Assembly: GCA_026398415.1 (NCBI GenBank) | Contig: JAPLSY010000085.1 | Span: 146,319 to 210,318, forward strand | Direction of reading: 5' to 3' | DNA from: Kiritimatiellota bacterium | GTDB taxonomy: Bacteria; Verrucomicrobiota; Kiritimatiellia; JAAZAB01 | DNA length: 64,000 bases | Made by a program: the position numbers and the translations under genes | Shown: piece by piece, positions 17,156 through 26,705 of the stretch | Layout: each line of letters starts with the position of its first letter | Position numbering within the stretch: the stretch's first letter is position 1 | The notes under the pieces: generated by a model | What the model saw: only the letters and a program-made list of their open reading frames with translations | What the model was told of the DNA's origin: nothing | The model's database searches: none

Positions 17156-17423
17156 GTTCCGCCTTTTTGAGACCGAAGAGTTCCGCAAGGCATTATCCAA
17201 GCTTGGTCCGCCGCGTTTTCTGCCCAAGAAACTGGAAACATATATCTATCCCCTGTTGAGGCAGGAACCATACTACGGGCCCAATATCCGCAAACTACAA
17301 GGATATGAACCTCCGACGTGGAGATATCGGATTGGTCCCTATCGGTTGTTTTACGCAGTGGACAACGAGAAAAGGATTGTCTTTATCCTGACCATAGACG
17401 ATCGAAAAGATGCGTACAGATGA
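17124..17423 (+). CDS. RelE/ParE-superfamily toxin
   Basis: A 99-aa protein with the RelE/ParE layout: helix (EEFRKALSKLGPPRF), then strands ending in LQGYEPPTWRYRIGPYRLFYAVDNEKRIVFILTIDDRKDAY. The WRYRIGPYRL strand and the terminal DDRKDAY segment are characteristic and supply basic and aromatic residues used in ribosome-dependent mRNA cleavage by RelE members. It is translated from an ATG inside the antitoxin gene, so the two are coupled. Whether it targets the ribosome or gyrase cannot be told from sequence. Confidence 0.85.
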   Translation: MQRTGAAHSSEFRLFETEEFRKALSKLGPPRFLPKKLETYIYPLLRQEPYYGPNIRKLQGYEPPTWRYRIGPYRLFYAVDNEKRIVFILTIDDRKDAYR

Positions 17424-17495
17424 TTCGGTTAACCACCGGCTTCAGCGTAGCGCTCGCCCCGCTCGACGGACGGGAAGATAGGGGGCAGCCCTCTA

Positions 17496-19117
17496 GGGCC
17501 TGTTGCCCAAAGCCGCATTTAAAATATTTTTTTACAAGGAAACTGGTTCCGCCGATAATTTTCTTCTGAGAAACCAGAAACGCGCCAGATCGTGAATAGA
17601 AGCAAATAGTCCGCCAATTCTTATCAAAACAGAAGAATACATGCGTGAAATCGGTTTAACCACAGCCATGATCGCGGCATTCCTGTAACGCTCGCCCTGA
17701 CTGATCAGTATCCGGACATTCTGAATCGCCGCAATCAGATAATCCTGTATCCTTTGTCTCCAAAGTCGCCTCCAGCGCGCCCTCTTGAATCCAAAATTAT
17801 TGGCCGCATCTGCGAAACTGCCTTCCATCATCCATTTCCTTCTCAGGCGATCCCGTTTAGCTTCCTGACTCTGCGACTCGCGTTTCGCCACATCAATCGC
17901 TTCCTGATTATAGTGACGTTTCAGCGTTCGCGCGGCTCCACAGGCCGCACGCGTACATTTCAATCTTAACTCGCAGATGCGACAAATTGTCATCGCCGTT
18001 GCATACTCAAAAGCCTTGCGTTTCTTCTTGTGTTTTCGCCTCGTCAGTATTTGCCCTGCCGGACAACGGTACGTATCGCTTCCTGCATCATAAACAAAAT
18101 CCGTGTCCGTATAGAGTCCGTCACTCCTCCCTGTCCCTCTTCGCGCCGCCTGCAGATCTGCCATGTGGCTCCGTATCCCGCGTTCATAACAGGCCCTGAA
18201 GTTATCGGCTGTCCCATACTGCTTGTCGGCAATAACCGCTGCCACTTTTATCTGCGTGTTCGCTTCATGCTGCTCCACCAAGTCCATTAGCTTCGCGTTC
18301 TCTTCCACATCCCCAGAGGTTGTCTCCACCGCCGTTATCACCCCGTGCGCATCGTCAATAACCCGGTGATTCTTGTACCGCGGACGGCTTTCCATCCTCC
18401 CTCGTCGCACCACGGCCGCATCTGGATCGCTCGTGCTGATTAAGCTCTTGTTCTCACGCTCATAGTCACTCGGTCTCGACATGGCTTCATCCAACTTGCT
18501 TTCGACCGATTCATACGCCGCTTTCAGCGCCGCAATCCATTCCGGTGACCCCTGATGACGGAATCCTTCGAGGCATTGGCCGCGATCAGACTCCCATCCA
18601 TGTGTATCTTTTTACCATCCACCAATCCCGCCGCTATGCATTGCCCGATAATCCGAACAAAAAATCGGTGAAAGACTTCCTCGCCCCAGCGCTGTCGCGC
18701 CTTGCTCAATACGCTGTGGTTTGGAACCTCATCATCCAGTCGATATCCCAAAAACCATAAGTAATCCATGCGTTCCGTGATAATCCGCATCAGCTCCCGC
18801 TCGCTCGATACATCATCGTAAAACAACAGAAACATCATCTTTAGAATCACCGCCGGATCCTCGGAAACGTTCCCGTTATATCCGTATTGCTCCGCAACCT
18901 CTTGCCTCACAAACGTGAAATCGATCCGTTCTGCAATCGCACGTAACGGGTTTCCTTTCCGAATCCGTTTATCCAAATCTATGTTGTAACTGAACAGGTC
19001 TTTCTGTGCCTGGCGTATTCCCATCATATGCATTATCCTCCGAAGTTTTCCAAACTTTACCAAACCCCGGATGAAATGCTATCCTCCTGTTCGGAAATTT
19101 GTTTGGGCAACAGGCCC
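17496..19117 (-). mobile_element. IS1182-like insertion sequence
   Basis: A 1,622-bp element with 16-bp perfect terminal inverted repeats (GGGCCTGTTGCCCAAA at 17496-17511 and its complement at 19102-19117). It is flanked by the direct repeat TCTA (17492-17495 and 19118-19121), a plausible 4-bp target duplication. It carries one transposase gene on the minus strand, split by a frameshift. It landed between the toxin gene and glyS. The intact ends suggest a recent insertion. Confidence 0.88.
17532..19063 (-). pseudogene. DDE transposase (IS1182-like), frameshifted
   Basis: Two frames make one transposase. The N-terminal part, 179 aa from the ATG at 19063 to a stop at 18524, holds the DUF772-like segment (SEDPAVILKMMFLLFYDDVSS) and the first catalytic region (IHMDGSLIAANASKDS). 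The C-terminal part ends at 17532 and covers STSDPDAAVV, VIADKQYGTADN, the cysteine knuckle CRICELRLKC and EGSFADAANNFG. Reading shifts by -1 at a run of four G on the coding strand (18549-18552): from there the other frame continues in family sense (GSPEWIAALKAAYESVESKL). One missing G explains the break. Sequencing error, inactivation and recoding are all possible. Confidence 0.85.
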
Positions 19118-19204
19118 TCTAAATAGAACTTTACAAGCGGGGAAGTTTTTCCTGTCGCGGTTTTTCCTTGACCCTCTGCTTTCGTTCGGTCAGGATGCGG
19201 AGCT

Positions 19205-20635
19205 ATGCAACGCAATCAACACAAGGTTTCCATGGACGCGTTAGTGTCGCTGTGCAAGCGGCGCGGGTTTATCTTTCAAAGTTCCGAAATCTACGACGGG
19301 ATCAACGGATTCTGGGACTACGGGCCCCTGGGCTGCGAGCTCAAACGCAATATCCGCGATGCCTGGTGGCGCGATATCGTCCACCGGCGTGAAAACATCG
19401 TCGGCCTGGACAGTTCCATCATCATGCATCCCAAGGTCTGGGAGGCCTCCGGGCACATCTCCAGTTTTGCCGATCCCATGGTGGACTGCAAGGCTTGCCG
19501 TAAAAGATTCCGGGCCGACATGCTCTGCGAGGAGCAGGGCGTAAAGCTCATCAAGACCGAAAAAGGTTTTGAATTGCCGGTAGGCGTCAAGTGCTCGGCC
19601 TGCGGGTCGAAGGAACTGACCGCGCCGCGGGCCTTCAATCTCATGTTCAAAACGTTTGTCGGTCCGGTGGAAGAAGCCTCGTCCGTGGCTTACCTGCGGC
19701 CGGAAACGGCACAGGGAATCTTTGTGCAGTTTGCCAACGTCCTGGCGGTCGCGCGCCAGAAAATACCGTTCGGCATCGCCCAGGTCGGCAAGGCCTTCCG
19801 CAACGAAATCAATCCGCGCAATTTTACCTTCCGCTCGCGCGAGTTCGAGCAGATGGAATTGGAATTTTTTCTCAAGCCCGGCACCGATGCCGAGTGGCAC
19901 ACGTACTGGGTCAAGGAACGCATGGGCTGGTATGAGCGCATCGGCCTGCCGGCGGAAAGTCTGCAGCAGTATGTCTACGGCAAGGACGAACTGGCCCATT
20001 ACGCCAGCGCCTGCGTGGACGTCATGTACGATTTCCCGTTCGGCATGCAGGAGCTGGAAGGCATTGCCGCGCGGGGCGACTTCGATCTGAGCCAGCACCA
20101 GAAATTCAGCGGGAAGAGCCTGGAATATTTCGACCAGGAGACCAAGGAAAAATTCGTGCCCCACGTCGTGGAACCCTCAGCCGGCGTGGACCGCATTGCG
20201 CTGGCGATCCTGTGCGAGGCCTACCGCGAGGAATGGGTGCCATCGGGAGATACCGCCGGCGATGTGCTCGAGGCCGAGCCGGGCAAGCCCGTGCCTGCCG
20301 GTTATGAACTGCGCACGGTCTTGCGCTTTGCGCCATGCATGGCGCCCATCAAGGTGGCCGTGTTCCCGCTCCTGAAAAACAAGCCCGAGCTCGTGGCCAA
20401 GGGCCGCGAGGTGTTCGACCTCCTGCAAAAGCGCTGGAACTGTTTCTGGGATGTGACCGGCGCCATCGGCCGACGCTATCGCCGGCAGGACGAGATCGGA
20501 ACCCCCTATGGCGTGACGATCGATTTCGACACCCTGACCGACAATACCGTTACCCTGCGGGATCGCGATTCCATGAAGCAGATCCGGCTGGCCATCGCAG
20601 CGTTGCCGGACTACCTGAGCGCGACCTTGGATTAA
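19205..20635 (+). CDS. glyS: glycyl-tRNA synthetase (single-chain, dimeric type)
   Basis: Class II synthetase charging tRNA-Gly, of the alpha2 type also found in archaea, eukaryotes and many bacteria, rather than the alpha2-beta2 GlyQ/GlyS type. At 476 aa it is complete. Motif 1 (FWDYGPLGCELKRN), the insertion with two CxxC pairs (CKACRKRF and CSACGSKE, probable zinc), motif 2 (FRNEINPRNFTFRSREFEQ) and motif 3 (EPSAGVDRIALAIL) are present, followed by an anticodon-binding domain. Two starts are possible (19205 and 19232); the first is taken. The insertion sequence ends 87 bp upstream, so its original promoter region may have been displaced. Confidence 0.95.
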   Translation: MQRNQHKVSMDALVSLCKRRGFIFQSSEIYDGINGFWDYGPLGCELKRNIRDAWWRDIVHRRENIVGLDSSIIMHPKVWEASGHISSFADPMVDCKACRKRFRADMLCEEQGVKLIKTEKGFELPVGVKCSACGSKELTAPRAFNLMFKTFVGPVEEASSVAYLRPETAQGIFVQFANVLAVARQKIPFGIAQVGKAFRNEINPRNFTFRSREFEQMELEFFLKPGTDAEWHTYWVKERMGWYERIGLPAESLQQYVYGKDELAHYASACVDVMYDFPFGMQELEGIAARGDFDLSQHQKFSGKSLEYFDQETKEKFVPHVVEPSAGVDRIALAILCEAYREEWVPSGDTAGDVLEAEPGKPVPAGYELRTVLRFAPCMAPIKVAVFPLLKNKPELVAKGREVFDLLQKRWNCFWDVTGAIGRRYRRQDEIGTPYGVTIDFDTLTDNTVTLRDRDSMKQIRLAIAALPDYLSATLD

Positions 20636-20639
20636 CGGC

Positions 20640-20953
20640 GGGCGTTCAGGGGCCTTCGTTATAGAACACAATTCCCCGGCCCGAAGTGCTTCAACATGAC
20701 GATGGGGGCGCAGTCCGAGGGATTCCGGATCGTGACTCCCGAATTACCGTTCGTCTATGCCATCGCGTTGCCCGCCGAGCGCGTAGTAGTCATCCGGATG
20801 CAGCTTGATGCTTCTGCCGGGTACGCAAAAAGACCGGGGTGCCCGGTTCGGGGTCAACCTGAGGATTCCTTCGCCCTGTTCCAAGACCCTCGTCACTGTG
20901 TGCTGGTTGGACATAGCCGCTTCTTTTACCGATAGGGTTTCGTTTCTTCCCAT
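20640..20953 (-). pseudogene. remnant of an unidentified gene with an in-frame stop
   Basis: Downstream of the GH99-like gene a 69-aa frame (20744-20953) begins MGRNETLSVKEAAMSNQH, continues EGILRLTPNRAPRSFCVPGR and LHPDDYYALGG and stops after GIDER. Sense-like sequence in the same frame continues past the TAA at 20744-20746 (FGSHDPESLGLRPHRHVEAL). It resembles the N-terminus of a larger cupin- or phosphomannose-isomerase-like carbohydrate enzyme, from memory only. The coding sequence is cut off near the glyS end, so a decayed fragment is the simplest reading. It overlaps the glycosidase stop by 28 bp. Confidence 0.45.
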
Positions 20954-21867
20954 CGCCCTAAGATTTTGGCCGTAAGATCCACGTATTGGAACTCATACTC
21001 TACGGCGGGCTCGATATGATTGCCGTACTGCCAATCGTTCCAACCGGACACGAAAATGATGTCCGGGTTGGCCTGTTTGGCTCGCAAGAGCTGTCTCTGA
21101 TAGTAGGCTCCATTCTCGCGCTCGACCCGGTACTGGGCGTTATCCTGTCGAATCTTCTCGTAGTCAGGCGAGCTTATCTTCTCCATGTATTTCGCTTGGT
21201 AAGCCATCTCCATGTAAGGGTCCATCCCGGGACAGACGGACATCCAGTCTTTGCGGAGCGTCTGGGGGTATTTCTCGATGTAACTCCAGACATCCGTGTA
21301 GAACGGGCGTATGCGGTGCAGTTCAAAATAGGTGTTCTCGAACTCGATCACCTCGATGGCTCGATTCGCGTCAGGCAGGCCGTTGAGAAACGGTACAACC
21401 AGGGGCCGGCCCTTGTAGCGGTAGTAGTAATCCTGTTCGGCCATGTGCGTTCTGATGTAGTTCAACGCGAAACGATAGTGCTCGACCGAGGGATTATCGA
21501 CATACCGTTCCAGCCACATGCACAATTTGAGCTTCCTGGACTCCCCCTGCTGATGGGCCAGTTCCTTCAGAAGTAAATGCAGTGTTGTATCCTTGGGAAG
21601 TTCGTCCAGCATGGTTTCTTTGCTGGTGGAAAAACAATCGTAGATGATCAAGTCTATGCCTGCGCGACGCATCCAGTGCAGTTGCTGATGGAGAACGGCG
21701 GGGTCCTGGCTGTCATAATACCCCGCCAGCGGATGATACTCGCCGGCGAACTCCTGGATGTTCCTCCAGTCACGGTTATGCAGGGGATAGTGCGAAGTGA
21801 ACCACACGGCGACCACACCGTTATAGCGCCCTTGCGCATTCGGTTGCTGTTCATCTTTCATAGCCAT
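20926..21867 (-). CDS. GH99-like (WbsX-type) glycoside hydrolase-fold protein
   Basis: A 313-aa protein resembling the WbsX/GH99-like domain seen in endo-mannosidase relatives and polysaccharide-locus proteins. It begins with VVAVWFTSHYPLHN, a (beta/alpha)8 first strand, and contains the barrel segment QLHWMRRAGIDLIIYDCFST. Near the C-terminus it has VSGWNDWQYGNHIEPAVEYEFQY, equivalent to the WNEW-x-G-x-x-LEP signature. No signal peptide is seen. AAGGA precedes the ATG. It is divergent from an AraC-type regulator 342 bp away, which may control it. The substrate is inferred to be a mannose- or glucose-containing glycan. Confidence 0.75.
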   Translation of the reverse strand: MAMKDEQQPNAQGRYNGVVAVWFTSHYPLHNRDWRNIQEFAGEYHPLAGYYDSQDPAVLHQQLHWMRRAGIDLIIYDCFSTSKETMLDELPKDTTLHLLLKELAHQQGESRKLKLCMWLERYVDNPSVEHYRFALNYIRTHMAEQDYYYRYKGRPLVVPFLNGLPDANRAIEVIEFENTYFELHRIRPFYTDVWSYIEKYPQTLRKDWMSVCPGMDPYMEMAYQAKYMEKISSPDYEKIRQDNAQYRVERENGAYYQRQLLRAKQANPDIIFVSGWNDWQYGNHIEPAVEYEFQYVDLTAKILGRWEETKPYR

Positions 21868-22078
21868 TTTCCTTCCCGACCGGTTTCCCGCCTGTTTTTC
21901 ACGCTTCTCTTTCCATCGGGTGCCGCCTGCTGAGAGTCTGCGCTGCTTTCATCCCATACTGCAGTCCCTTGCCGTTTCGCACATCGCTTCAATGTTCTGT
22001 TCCTGGAGGGTGGCAAATCGATGATGCAAGTTCGCCAGGGGCCATAATGAGAACAGCTGATTTACCAGCGATTGCCTC

Positions 22079-22144
22079 TTGAAAGACCGGTATGCTTTCG
22101 CTATTATTTAACATAAATGACACTTTGCCCATTTATATAATGGG
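22079..22144 (+). promoter_or_regulatory. probable promoter and operator of the AraC-type gene
   Basis: The 342-bp gap between the divergent glycosidase and regulator genes holds no gene. It contains TTGAAA (22079-22084), a 17-bp spacer and TATTAT (22102-22107). A palindrome CCCATT-5-AATGGG at 22128-22144 follows, a possible regulator site. The rest of the gap shows nothing I recognise. Confidence 0.4.
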
Positions 22145-22209
22145 TAATTTAGCTTAATACCCGCGTGCAAGTAAATGCCTGCGATTGCTATTTTATATCA
22201 AATATTGCC

Positions 22210-22968
22210 ATGCATGTTACACGCGTCCATTTACTAAGCATCGGACACCTCGCTTCGGATCCGCAATGGAAGCTGCCCTCTCACGGCCATCCTTTTTGCG
22301 AACTCATCGTGCCGATCCGCGGACGGATGCGGGTGGAATCGCCGGGCACGAAGCTGAACGCAACGATTGGCGATGTCCTGCTTTATCCGCCGCGGGTCAT
22401 ACACGCCGAATGGTCTGATGCCGCAGCGCCTGTGGCGGTGTATTTTTTCAGTTTTCAGGCTGCCAGTGTACCAAAGCGGGACCTGATCAAGACCCAGGAC
22501 CATGCCGGCCGTATTTTGCACATGAGCCGCTGGTTGTACGAGGAAAGACACGCCAGTGATCCATATGTCCAGGAAGAACGCCAATTCTTATTTCAGGCCA
22601 TTGTGGCCGAATATTTCCGCAACCTTAATCATCGCGAAGCCCCCATGGTCATCCAGACTCGTAAATACATTCACGACCATATGGCCGAATCGCTGACTTT
22701 GAGCGGGCTGGCGCGCCAGGCTGGCATGAGCAAATACCATTTTCTGCGGTCCTATAACGCATTGACGGGACGGACCCCCATGGAAGATGTGCGGATAATT
22801 CGCGCGAATGCCGCCCGGGCACTGATTCTCAGCACTGCTCTGCCACTTAAGGACATTGCCCCGCAGACCGGCTTGGGGAACGAGTACGCGATGTCCCGAA
22901 TATTCCGCCACTACTTCAATATGCCGCCTGGCGCGTGGCGCCGGCATTGGCATGGTTCGTGGGGCTGA
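22210..22968 (+). CDS. AraC-family transcriptional regulator with N-terminal cupin domain
   Basis: A 252-aa regulator. The N-terminal half is a cupin-like sensor ([34 protein letters not shown]) that would bind a sugar-type ligand. The C-terminal half is the double helix-turn-helix ([45 protein letters not shown], then [33 protein letters not shown]). The ATG at 22210 is preferred; a GTG at 22165 would add 15 residues with no ribosome-binding site. The divergent GH99-like gene is the likely target, as such sensor-glycosidase pairs are frequent. Confidence 0.88.
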   Translation: MHVTRVHLLSIGHLASDPQWKLPSHGHPFCELIVPIRGRMRVESPGTKLNATIGDVLLYPPRVIHAEWSDAAAPVAVYFFSFQAASVPKRDLIKTQDHAGRILHMSRWLYEERHASDPYVQEERQFLFQAIVAEYFRNLNHREAPMVIQTRKYIHDHMAESLTLSGLARQAGMSKYHFLRSYNALTGRTPMEDVRIIRANAARALILSTALPLKDIAPQTGLGNEYAMSRIFRHYFNMPPGAWRRHWHGSWG

Positions 22969-23011
22969 CTGCCGACTTGCATCGGCTGGATGCACGAGGT
23001 ATGCTTCATCC

Positions 23012-24028
23012 ATGACCGAACAACCGAAAACGGAGGAATTCAACAAGAAAGACCCGGCGTTGGATCTCAGCTTGCGGCCGAGCAAGTTCCGGGACTTTGT
23101 CGGGCAGGCCCGGGTCAAGGAGCGGCTGGAACTGTTCGTGGAAGCCGCTCGCGGCCGTCAGGATGTATTGGATCATGTCCTGCTCTCCGGCCCGCCGGGC
23201 CTGGGTAAAACGACGCTGGCCTATATCCTGGCCGATGCCATGGGCGTCAACCTGCGGGCAACCTCCGGGCCGGTGATCGAGAAGCCGGGCGACCTGGCGG
23301 GCTTGCTCACCAGCGCTGAGCGCGGTGACATCATTTTCATTGACGAAATTCATCGCATGCAGAAATCGGTGGAGGAATACCTCTATTCGGCCATGGAGGA
23401 TTTCGTCATCGATATCATGATTGACCAGGGGCCGCAGGCGCGCTCAGTGCGGCTCAATTTACCCAAGTTCACCCTCATTGGCGCGACGACCCGGAGCGGG
23501 TTGTTGTCGGCGCCCTTGCGCACGCGCTTCGGCATGAATTGCCGTCTGGATTATTATCATGCCGACGAGTTGGCCGCCATTCTCCGGCGCTCTGCCCGCA
23601 TTCTAAACGTGGATATCGACGATCCCGGCGCCCATGAAATCGCCGGGCGCGCGCGCGGCACGCCGCGGATTGCCAACAACCTCCTGCGCTGGGTGCGCGA
23701 TTTTGCCCAAGTCAAGGCCAACAATAAAATCGTGCATACGATTGCCGACCAGGCCCTGACCATGCTGGACATCGATAAGCACGGGCTCGACGAAATGGAC
23801 AAGCGCTTGCTGCGGGTGATCGTCGAGAAATTCGCGGGCGGTCCGGTGGGGATCAGTTCGCTGGCCGTCTCCGTGGGGGAGGAGCCCGATACCCTGGAAG
23901 AAGTGTATGAGCCTTACCTGATCCAGGAAGGCTACCTCAAACGCACCCCGCAAGGGCGCGTGGCCACGGACCTTTGTTACCAGCGGCTGGGTCTTAAGCC
24001 AAAAAACTTGCAGGAGCGACTCCTGTAA
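23012..24028 (+). CDS. ruvB: Holliday junction branch migration ATPase RuvB
   Basis: Hexameric AAA+ motor that drives branch migration with RuvA in recombinational repair. At 338 aa it is typical. Motifs: [12 protein letters not shown], Walker [12 protein letters not shown], Walker [10 protein letters not shown], sensor 1 [18 protein letters not shown] with the arginine finger, and the C-terminal winged helix [31 protein letters not shown]. The frame is open further upstream, but the ATG at 23012 starts the conserved protein and the extension overlaps the AraC gene. ruvA and ruvC are not in the window. Confidence 0.97.
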   Translation: MTEQPKTEEFNKKDPALDLSLRPSKFRDFVGQARVKERLELFVEAARGRQDVLDHVLLSGPPGLGKTTLAYILADAMGVNLRATSGPVIEKPGDLAGLLTSAERGDIIFIDEIHRMQKSVEEYLYSAMEDFVIDIMIDQGPQARSVRLNLPKFTLIGATTRSGLLSAPLRTRFGMNCRLDYYHADELAAILRRSARILNVDIDDPGAHEIAGRARGTPRIANNLLRWVRDFAQVKANNKIVHTIADQALTMLDIDKHGLDEMDKRLLRVIVEKFAGGPVGISSLAVSVGEEPDTLEEVYEPYLIQEGYLKRTPQGRVATDLCYQRLGLKPKNLQERLL

Positions 24029-24048
24029 AAAAACAAGGGGTAAGCGCA

Positions 24049-26361
24049 ATGGAAAGGCAAACACCGAATTGCGGATGTGCGAGCGAAGCGGGCCTTAACC
24101 AAAAACGGAAAGCATTGCGCAGAATATTTACGATCTACCTGGGGGCTTTGGGCGGTCTGGCGCTGCAGGTCGGCGGATGCCAGAATCTGGGAGCTTCCGC
24201 CAAGGACAAGTCCGATGCCAAGGCGTTGGTGATCCTGCGGGCAGAGCGCCGCGAGATAGCGCAGCGGCCCCGTCGGCTGATTTTCAATAACGATGGGGAC
24301 GATCATGTCCAGGCCAAGGCGCCCACGCGGGAGGCGTTTCTGGAATGGCGGACCACGCCCCTGACCAATTCCCAGGTGGACACCATCGTTTACTGCACCT
24401 CGCGGCCCTTCGGTCAGTTCATCCACCGGTCGCAGGAAGGCGAAATCCTGACCCTGCGGGAATTCCCCGAGGGCGGCGGCAGGAACCTGGTGCCGGACTT
24501 CCTGGAGCAGGGGACCGATCCGTTGCAGGTGATGATCGAGTGGTGCCGGGGACATGGCCGGGAAATCTTCTGGACCATGCGGATGAACGACTGTCATGAC
24601 ACCTCGCACCGGCCGGATAAGCCCCATTTCTTTTTCTCCAAGTTCAAACGTGAGCATCCGCAATACTTGCTGGGCACTCCTGACCATCCTCCGTACTGTG
24701 GCAACTGGACGGCGGTGGATTACGGCGAGCCGGAAGTCCGCGACCGGCTCGTGAGCTACCTGCGTGAGGTCTGTCGGAACTACGACGTGGATGGCATCGA
24801 GATGGATTTCTTTCGACACCTGGTATTCTTCCGTAAAGTTTCAGAGGGGGGCGAAGCTGGGGATGCCGAACGCGGCATGATGACCGACATGGTCCGCAAG
24901 GTCCGCCGGATGACCGAGGAGGAGGGACTGCGCCGGGGCCGTCCCATCCTGGTGTCGGCCCGTACACCCGACTCGGTTGAATTCTGCCGGGCCATCGGGC
25001 TGGATTTGGAACGCTGGATGCAGGAGGGGCTTCTGGATATCTGGGTGGCTGGCGGCGACTTTCGCCTGAACCCCTGGCCCGAAAGCGTTGCGTTGGGCCA
25101 CCGGTACGGCTTGGTGGTTTGGTGCGACCTCGACCCGGTCGTCCATAGCGCCGTGGGTCGCTGGAACCGCAACGCGATCGAGAGCCTGCGGGCGCGCGCG
25201 CTGGAAGCTTGGAGTACCGGGGCCGATGGGCTGTACTTTTTCAACTTCTTCAACCCGAAGGATCCGATGTGGTGGGAATTGGGCGATCCCCGGGCCTTGG
25301 CAAAAGCCGACCAGGTGATCTTTGCCAACGTCATGGGTCGCACTGGGTTCCTGACGGCCGACGGAGCGTTGGCGGAGGGGCATCGGTTTGAGACCGTGAG
25401 CATGGTCCATCCGAGTAACCCCATGCAACTGCGGTCGCATCAAACGCAGCGTGTCCTGGTGCCGGTGGGCGCCGATCCGCAGGCCTCCTCCAACGGGACG
25501 GCCGGTGTCGAGTCCCGTTGTCACCTGCAGATCGATGGCGTGAATGAGGCCGAAGAACTGCGCGTGAGCCTCAACGGGAAGGTTCTGGAAGGAGGCGTTC
25601 TGGCAAAGGATTGGTGGGAGGCCCCCGTGCCGCCGGGCCTGCTGAAGGTTGGCGACAATGCCTTCGACATCGTTTATACCCCGCCTTCGGATAAGGGCGT
25701 GGGCGCCGGCAAAAATACGAACGAGACTTGGAACGTGGTGTATCGCGGCGATCATGTAATGCAGTACCCGCAACAGTTGCCCTGGCGCCGTTTGACCGAC
25801 TGTAAGCAGCGTGCCGAGGAGGTCCGCAGTGGGGCGCTTTATCTGGCCGACCTTACCGCGGGCGACGCGCAGATGAATAACCTGGCCTATCCCTGGATGG
25901 TCAGTCCGGGCGAATGGATCGTTGTGGAGGCGCGGGTAAAAGTTTTGGCGTCGGACGATCCCATGGCCGTTTGTCTGCGAATGGCCGACGGTGCATCCGT
26001 GGAAGTCCTGGCGTTGGAGAAGGACGGCGTCAAGCTGCTCAACGCGGGATTGAAGCATGCCATGAATACGACGTATGCCTTTCACACGTACCGGGTCGAG
26101 ATCGTTGGAAAGGACATTCGCGTATATGTGGATGGCGCCCTGGCGCTGGACGGGGCGGGGCGTTTCACGGCCCCTGCCGCGGACAAGGGCAACGAGATAC
26201 CACTGGCGTATGGATTACGGTATTGGAACCGGTGCAGTTTGCTATGGGGATCGGCCAGCGGCCCGGGCCGGGGCGAGGCGCTTTGGGAATTCGTCCGGTT
26301 CCGCCAATCGGGCGTGTTGTTGCGGGACCTAGTCTTAACCCTGCATCATCGCGGGAAGTAA
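24049..26361 (+). CDS. GHL10-like secreted glycosidase-fold lipoprotein
   Basis: A 770-aa protein, probably exported. Residues 22-45 are basic then hydrophobic and end in VGGCQN, an unusual but possible lipobox (Cys44). The central (beta/alpha)8 part resembles glycosyl hydrolase-like 10 proteins: RRLIFNNDGDD, EIFWTMRMNDCHD, NYDVDGIEMDFFRHL (acidic strand end typical of retaining glycosidases), GLLDIWVAGGD and ADGLYFFNFFNP. A C-terminal beta-sandwich of about 250 residues may bind carbohydrate. AAGGGG precedes the ATG, 20 bp after ruvB. A second related protein is truncated at the window's end. Substrate unknown. Confidence 0.75.
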   Translation: MERQTPNCGCASEAGLNQKRKALRRIFTIYLGALGGLALQVGGCQNLGASAKDKSDAKALVILRAERREIAQRPRRLIFNNDGDDHVQAKAPTREAFLEWRTTPLTNSQVDTIVYCTSRPFGQFIHRSQEGEILTLREFPEGGGRNLVPDFLEQGTDPLQVMIEWCRGHGREIFWTMRMNDCHDTSHRPDKPHFFFSKFKREHPQYLLGTPDHPPYCGNWTAVDYGEPEVRDRLVSYLREVCRNYDVDGIEMDFFRHLVFFRKVSEGGEAGDAERGMMTDMVRKVRRMTEEEGLRRGRPILVSARTPDSVEFCRAIGLDLERWMQEGLLDIWVAGGDFRLNPWPESVALGHRYGLVVWCDLDPVVHSAVGRWNRNAIESLRARALEAWSTGADGLYFFNFFNPKDPMWWELGDPRALAKADQVIFANVMGRTGFLTADGALAEGHRFETVSMVHPSNPMQLRSHQTQRVLVPVGADPQASSNGTAGVESRCHLQIDGVNEAEELRVSLNGKVLEGGVLAKDWWEAPVPPGLLKVGDNAFDIVYTPPSDKGVGAGKNTNETWNVVYRGDHVMQYPQQLPWRRLTDCKQRAEEVRSGALYLADLTAGDAQMNNLAYPWMVSPGEWIVVEARVKVLASDDPMAVCLRMADGASVEVLALEKDGVKLLNAGLKHAMNTTYAFHTYRVEIVGKDIRVYVDGALALDGAGRFTAPAADKGNEIPLAYGLRYWNRCSLLWGSASGPGRGEALWEFVRFRQSGVLLRDLVLTLHHRGK

Positions 26362-26376
26362 TCAACACAACCGGAT

Positions 26377-26398
26377 AATGACGGTAAATGCCGTCATT
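26377..26398. terminator. hairpin downstream of the GHL10-like gene
   Basis: Arms AATGACGG and CCGTCATT flank a 6-base loop, 15 bp after the stop codon. There is no clear U tract, so it is only a candidate terminator or RNA stabiliser. Confidence 0.4.
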
Positions 26399-26440
26399 GA
26401 TCCTGTAAGCAAGCACGCAGCCTTCCGGCAAAAACCATCC

Positions 26441-26485
26441 GCCAATTGGCGGGCTGCCAATTGGCAGCCCGCCGATTGGCAGGTT
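26441..26485. repeat. three 15-bp palindromic tandem units
   Basis: Units each begin with GCCAATTGGC or GCCGATTGGC, itself a near-perfect palindrome, followed by five variable bases. The array ends at the stop codon of the small basic protein gene and may also act as its terminator. Confidence 0.7.
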
Positions 26486-26694
26486 CAGGCTTTGGCTGGT
26501 ACGGCGGTTGTTGTCGGCACGACTGGTGCGCCGACAACAGCCGGTGCGGCAGCAGGCGCAGGAGCAGATGCGGGCGCCGGAGCTGCCTTTGGCTTGGGCT
26601 TGGACTTAGCCGCCAGATGTGCGGCCTTTTTTTTGCGCTCAATCCAACGTCCCCGCCGCTGCCGTTTTACTCGAGGTCGTAATTGTTGTCCCAT
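26485..26694 (-). CDS. small basic protein with Ala/Pro-rich tail
   Basis: A 69-aa frame. The first half is strongly basic (MGQQLRPRVKRQRRGRWIERKKKAAHLAAKSKPKPK written in parts: GQQLRPRVKRQRRGR, then ERKKKAAHLAAKSK) and the second half is Ala/Pro/Val repeats. It would suit RNA or ribosome association, as for other small basic proteins of PVC bacteria, but I do not recognise a named family. A good promoter lies so close upstream (-10 at 26706-26711) that the message would have a leader of only about five bases, and no Shine-Dalgarno is visible. It may be a real leaderless gene or a chance frame. Confidence 0.45.
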   Translation of the reverse strand: MGQQLRPRVKRQRRGRWIERKKKAAHLAAKSKPKPKAAPAPASAPAPAAAPAVVGAPVVPTTTAVPAKA

Positions 26695-26705
26695 AAGTGG
26701 CGTGC

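Noticed and set aside
18549..18552. Programmed -1 frameshift in the transposase
   Set aside because: The site lacks a canonical slippery heptamer or clear downstream stem, so a missing base is the simpler view; recoding is left open.
24841..26085. 414-aa minus-strand frame opposite the GHL10-like gene
   Set aside because: Long only because of high GC; the plus-strand frame has clear protein features and a ribosome-binding site.
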